Positions 61,798-64,000 of a stretch of 64,000 nt of DNA are shown here, piece after piece. The translations under genes and the position numbers were made by a program. The notes under the pieces were generated by a model. That model did not search any database and was not told the DNA's origin. It saw only the letters and a program-made list of their open reading frames with translations. The stretch lies in NCBI GenBank assembly GCA_947623455.1, contig OX392536.1, positions 8,737,282 through 8,801,281 on the forward strand. The letters run 5' to 3'. The number at the start of each line of letters is the position of its first letter. Position 1 is the first letter of the stretch. The stretch is from Mimachlamys varia. Its lineage: Eukaryota > Mollusca > Bivalvia > Pectinida > Pectinidae.

Positions 61798-61858
61798 ATG
61801 ATGTTTATTCTTTCCTTTTTTATCACATCTCTGGTTCCTGTGGATATACCAATAGTTT
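61798..61858 (+). CDS. S block 11: intact frame, junction stop
   Basis: Hydrophobic frame intact and donor GTAAGT (61859), but the last base is T. Spliced to the R block at 62384, which begins AA, it would give a TAA stop at the junction. Confidence 0.3.
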
Positions 61859-62383
61859 GTAAGTAATAAGTTATTCTTTTTAGAAGTGATTGTTTAAACT
61901 ACATTAATTATACATTTCAATTGGTGTTGAAAACTCATCTCACTTTCATATTTTTGATTAATACAATTGTATCAATTGTACTCTGGTTTACAACGATAAC
62001 ATTCTTTATAAAATATTATGATAGCCAACGGAGTGTCTTTAAAAAAAATGTTCATTTATTATGTGATGAAGTTTTTTATACCATACATTAAACAGTTTGT
62101 TTCACGAAGGAAAAAGTTATAAACAACTATAATATACATCAATAGCTTTCAATTTCGCAAAACATGATAATGTCTTTCTTTTGTATCATTTCTAAATGTT
62201 CATGGCATAAATGGTTATGTTTAATCAGTATAACAATTAATTATGTTGATATTTATATGCTTTATTTTCGTTTTTCTCAATAATCTAAACATTATTTGGA
62301 AATGTGTTATATATATAACTAGCCTATCAGATACTGTGGTGTAGTCATATATGTATGTAATGATCATTTTACATCATTTATAG

Positions 62384-62463
62384 AATACTGCATACTTTCT
62401 TGTTGCAATAAAGTTCACATTCACCGACATTTCGTTTGCTGCACAATGGATTTGATCCCATGA
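62384..62463 (+). CDS. R block, hybrid type (five Cys)
   Basis: Relative of 56423: one Cys, a Cys pair, and a second pair about ten residues on. First base after AG is A, changing the junction codon. Confidence 0.35.
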
Positions 62464-62511
62464 TTTGTAGATCAATAAAGTTAATTAAAAATTGTAACAA
62501 TCATTAATGAT

Positions 62512-62572
62512 ATGATGTTTATTCTTTCCTTTTTCATCTACTCTCTGGTTCCTGTGGATATACCAATAGATG
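62512..62572 (+). CDS. S block 12: signal-peptide-like exon, intact
   Basis: Intact with donor GTAAGT (62573), last base G; compatible with the type-2 R at 63099. Confidence 0.4.
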
Positions 62573-63098
62573 GTAAGTAATAAATGTGTTGTTCGTTTTA
62601 GTGAATATTTACACTAAACTAACTATGCATTTGAACTGATGTTGAAAGCATAGCTTACTTAAATATTTTAGATGGATATAATTGTGGCAATCATCAAAAT
62701 TTTCACAACGACAACATTCTTAAGGAGTCAATTTAGAATAGACAACGCTCAATCTATAAAAAACAAAGATTATATTTTTATTATCCAAAAAAGTGCTGTA
62801 GTACCATATATTAAACAGTGTGTGAATTGCAAGACAAATAACCAATAATTAACACATATATTAATCGCTTTCATGTCCGAAACCAAAATCAAATGTCTAC
62901 TATGGATCATTTCTAAATGTTTTTTGTATAAATTGTCTTGTTTAGTCGGTATAACATTTTATTATGTCAATATATAGAAGGTGTATTTTCCTTTGCCTCT
63001 TTCATCTAATTAATATTTGGACATTTGTTATACATAAACCATCAGCTACTGATTTGTAGTTATATCTGTATGTAATGATCAGTTTACATCATTTATAG

Positions 63099-63178
63099 GA
63101 CGCTACATACTTCCTTGTTGTAATAAAGTTCACATTTACTTCTATATAAACATTTCTTTTACTACACAAGGTATTTGA
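63099..63178 (+). CDS. R block, type 2
   Basis: One Cys pair; frame open to TGA; partner of S block 12. Confidence 0.3.
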
Positions 63179-63234
63179 TCCATTGATTTTTAAATCATTA
63201 TAGTTGATCAGCAATAGTTACAATTATTAATGAT

Positions 63235-63295
63235 ATGATGTTTAATCTTTCCTTTTTCATGTCCTCCCTGGTTCCTGTGGCAATACCAATAGACT
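63235..63295 (+). CDS. S block 13: intact frame, junction stop
   Basis: Hydrophobic frame intact, donor GTAAGT at 63296, last base T, so joining to the R at 63813 (GA...) gives TGA. Confidence 0.3.
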
Positions 63296-63812
63296 GTAAG
63301 TAATATTTTTTTCCTTTTAGAAGTGATAGTTTACACTACATTAATTATACAATTCAATTGATGATGAAAATACATCTAACTTTCATATTTTTGATTTATA
63401 CAATTGTATCAATTGTACTCCGAATAACAACGATAACATTCTTTATAACATATTTTAATATACAACGGAGAGTCTTTAAAAAAGAAAACGTGTTCATTTA
63501 TTATGTGATGAAGTTTTTTATACCATACATTAAACAGTATGATTAACGAAAGAAAGAAAAACATACATCAATAGCTTTCAATTTCGCAAAACATGATAAT
63601 GTCTTTCTTTTGTATCATTTCTAAATGTTCATGGCATAAATGGTTATGTTTAATCAGTATAACAACTAATTATGTTGATATTTATATGCTTTATTTTCGT
63701 TTGTCTCAATTATCTAAACATTATTTGGAAATGTGTTATATATATAACTAGCCTATCCGCTACTGTGTTGTAGTTTTATATGTATGTAATGATCATTTTG
63801 CATCATTTATAG

Positions 63813-63862
63813 GATGCTGCATTCTTCCTTGTTGCAATAAAGTTCACATTTCCATATATTAA
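63813..63862 (+). CDS. R block, type 1 (Cys-Cys-x3-Cys-Cys)
   Basis: Both Cys pairs and the tail are as in 55352. Last R block in the window; the array continues. Confidence 0.35.
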
Positions 63863-64000
63863 ACAGTGTGTGAATTGCAAGACAAATAACCAATAATTAT
63901 CAGATATATTAATCGCTTTCATTTCCGAAACCAAAATCAAATATCTACTATTTGTATCATTTCTAAATGTTCTTTGTATAAATTGTCTTGTTTAGTCGGT

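Larger units (their letters stand above)
50600..64000 (+). repeat. Tandem array of S-R units (0.71 and 1.06 kb)
   Basis: At least 13 units continue past the window end. S-block starts are 51663, 53067, 53705, 54765, 55831, 56551, 57273, 59870, 60051, 61095, 61798, 62512 and 63235. Intervals fall mainly at ~1.06 kb or ~0.71 kb; the 2.6 kb interval becomes 1.06 kb once the Tc1 insertion is removed. The long unit equals the short one plus a second ~350-base R subunit. The first units (50.6-53.5 kb) are the most diverged, and in them the S block is better conserved than the intervening sequence. Units also share a TATAACAATTA motif and a (TA)n stretch. Confidence 0.9.

Noticed and set aside
50600..64000. 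CRISPR-like array or centromeric satellite
   Set aside because: Units are far too long and structured for CRISPR in a eukaryote. A plain satellite remains an alternative explanation, but uneven conservation favours functional blocks.

Overview
The window is non-coding-rich, AT-rich eukaryotic DNA with no operons and no conserved housekeeping gene. It holds metazoan tRNA-derived SINEs, a Tc1 transposon, decayed Ty3/Gypsy and LINE elements, and short exon-like blocks bounded by GT/AG splice sites. The repeat mix (three SINE types, high divergence between sister copies) suits a marine lophotrochozoan, most likely a mollusc; this is inference and no species is claimed.

Layout. (1) 1-5200: three head-to-tail units, each a minus-strand Ty3/Gypsy remnant (gag, nucleocapsid, aspartic protease, then the integrase C-terminus after an internal deletion) alternating with a ~0.65 kb module 'M', ending in a 56-bp minisatellite. 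(2) 3429-22757 and 23137-42522: two direct copies of a ~19.7 kb segment, a few percent diverged with several indels. Each carries the same decayed elements (a solo M module, a nested 2.1 kb terminal-inverted-repeat transposon, two SINEs, a pogo-like MITE), a pair of strong hairpins, and a candidate TATA-plus-two-exon transcript. This is either a tandem duplication or two haplotypes joined by the assembler. (3) 42523-50600: a third SINE, a broken LINE (endonuclease plus part of the reverse transcriptase), the 3' end of a mariner-type transposase, a 102-bp tandem duplication, and two blocks with excellent splice sites. (4) 50600-64000 (continuing past the end): a tandem array of units of about 0.71 or 1.06 kb.

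The array is the most interesting part. Each unit has a short exon-like block (S) with an ATG, a hydrophobic signal-peptide-like stretch and a GTAAGT donor, followed about 0.5 kb later by an AG-preceded block (R). In the matching phase most R blocks read a small cysteine-paired peptide (Cys-Cys-x3-Cys-Cys, or a variant with one pair). Thirteen S blocks are visible; about five S-R pairs are fully compatible and the rest carry frameshifts, lost splice sites or junction stops. It looks like a birth-and-death cluster of tiny secreted cysteine peptides, or else a satellite whose reading frames are fortuitous. No function is assigned. An intact Tc1 transposon (58063-59600) has inserted recently into one unit.

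Nothing else supports a conventional protein-coding gene. Most open frames in the 19.7 kb copies are not better preserved than their surroundings.
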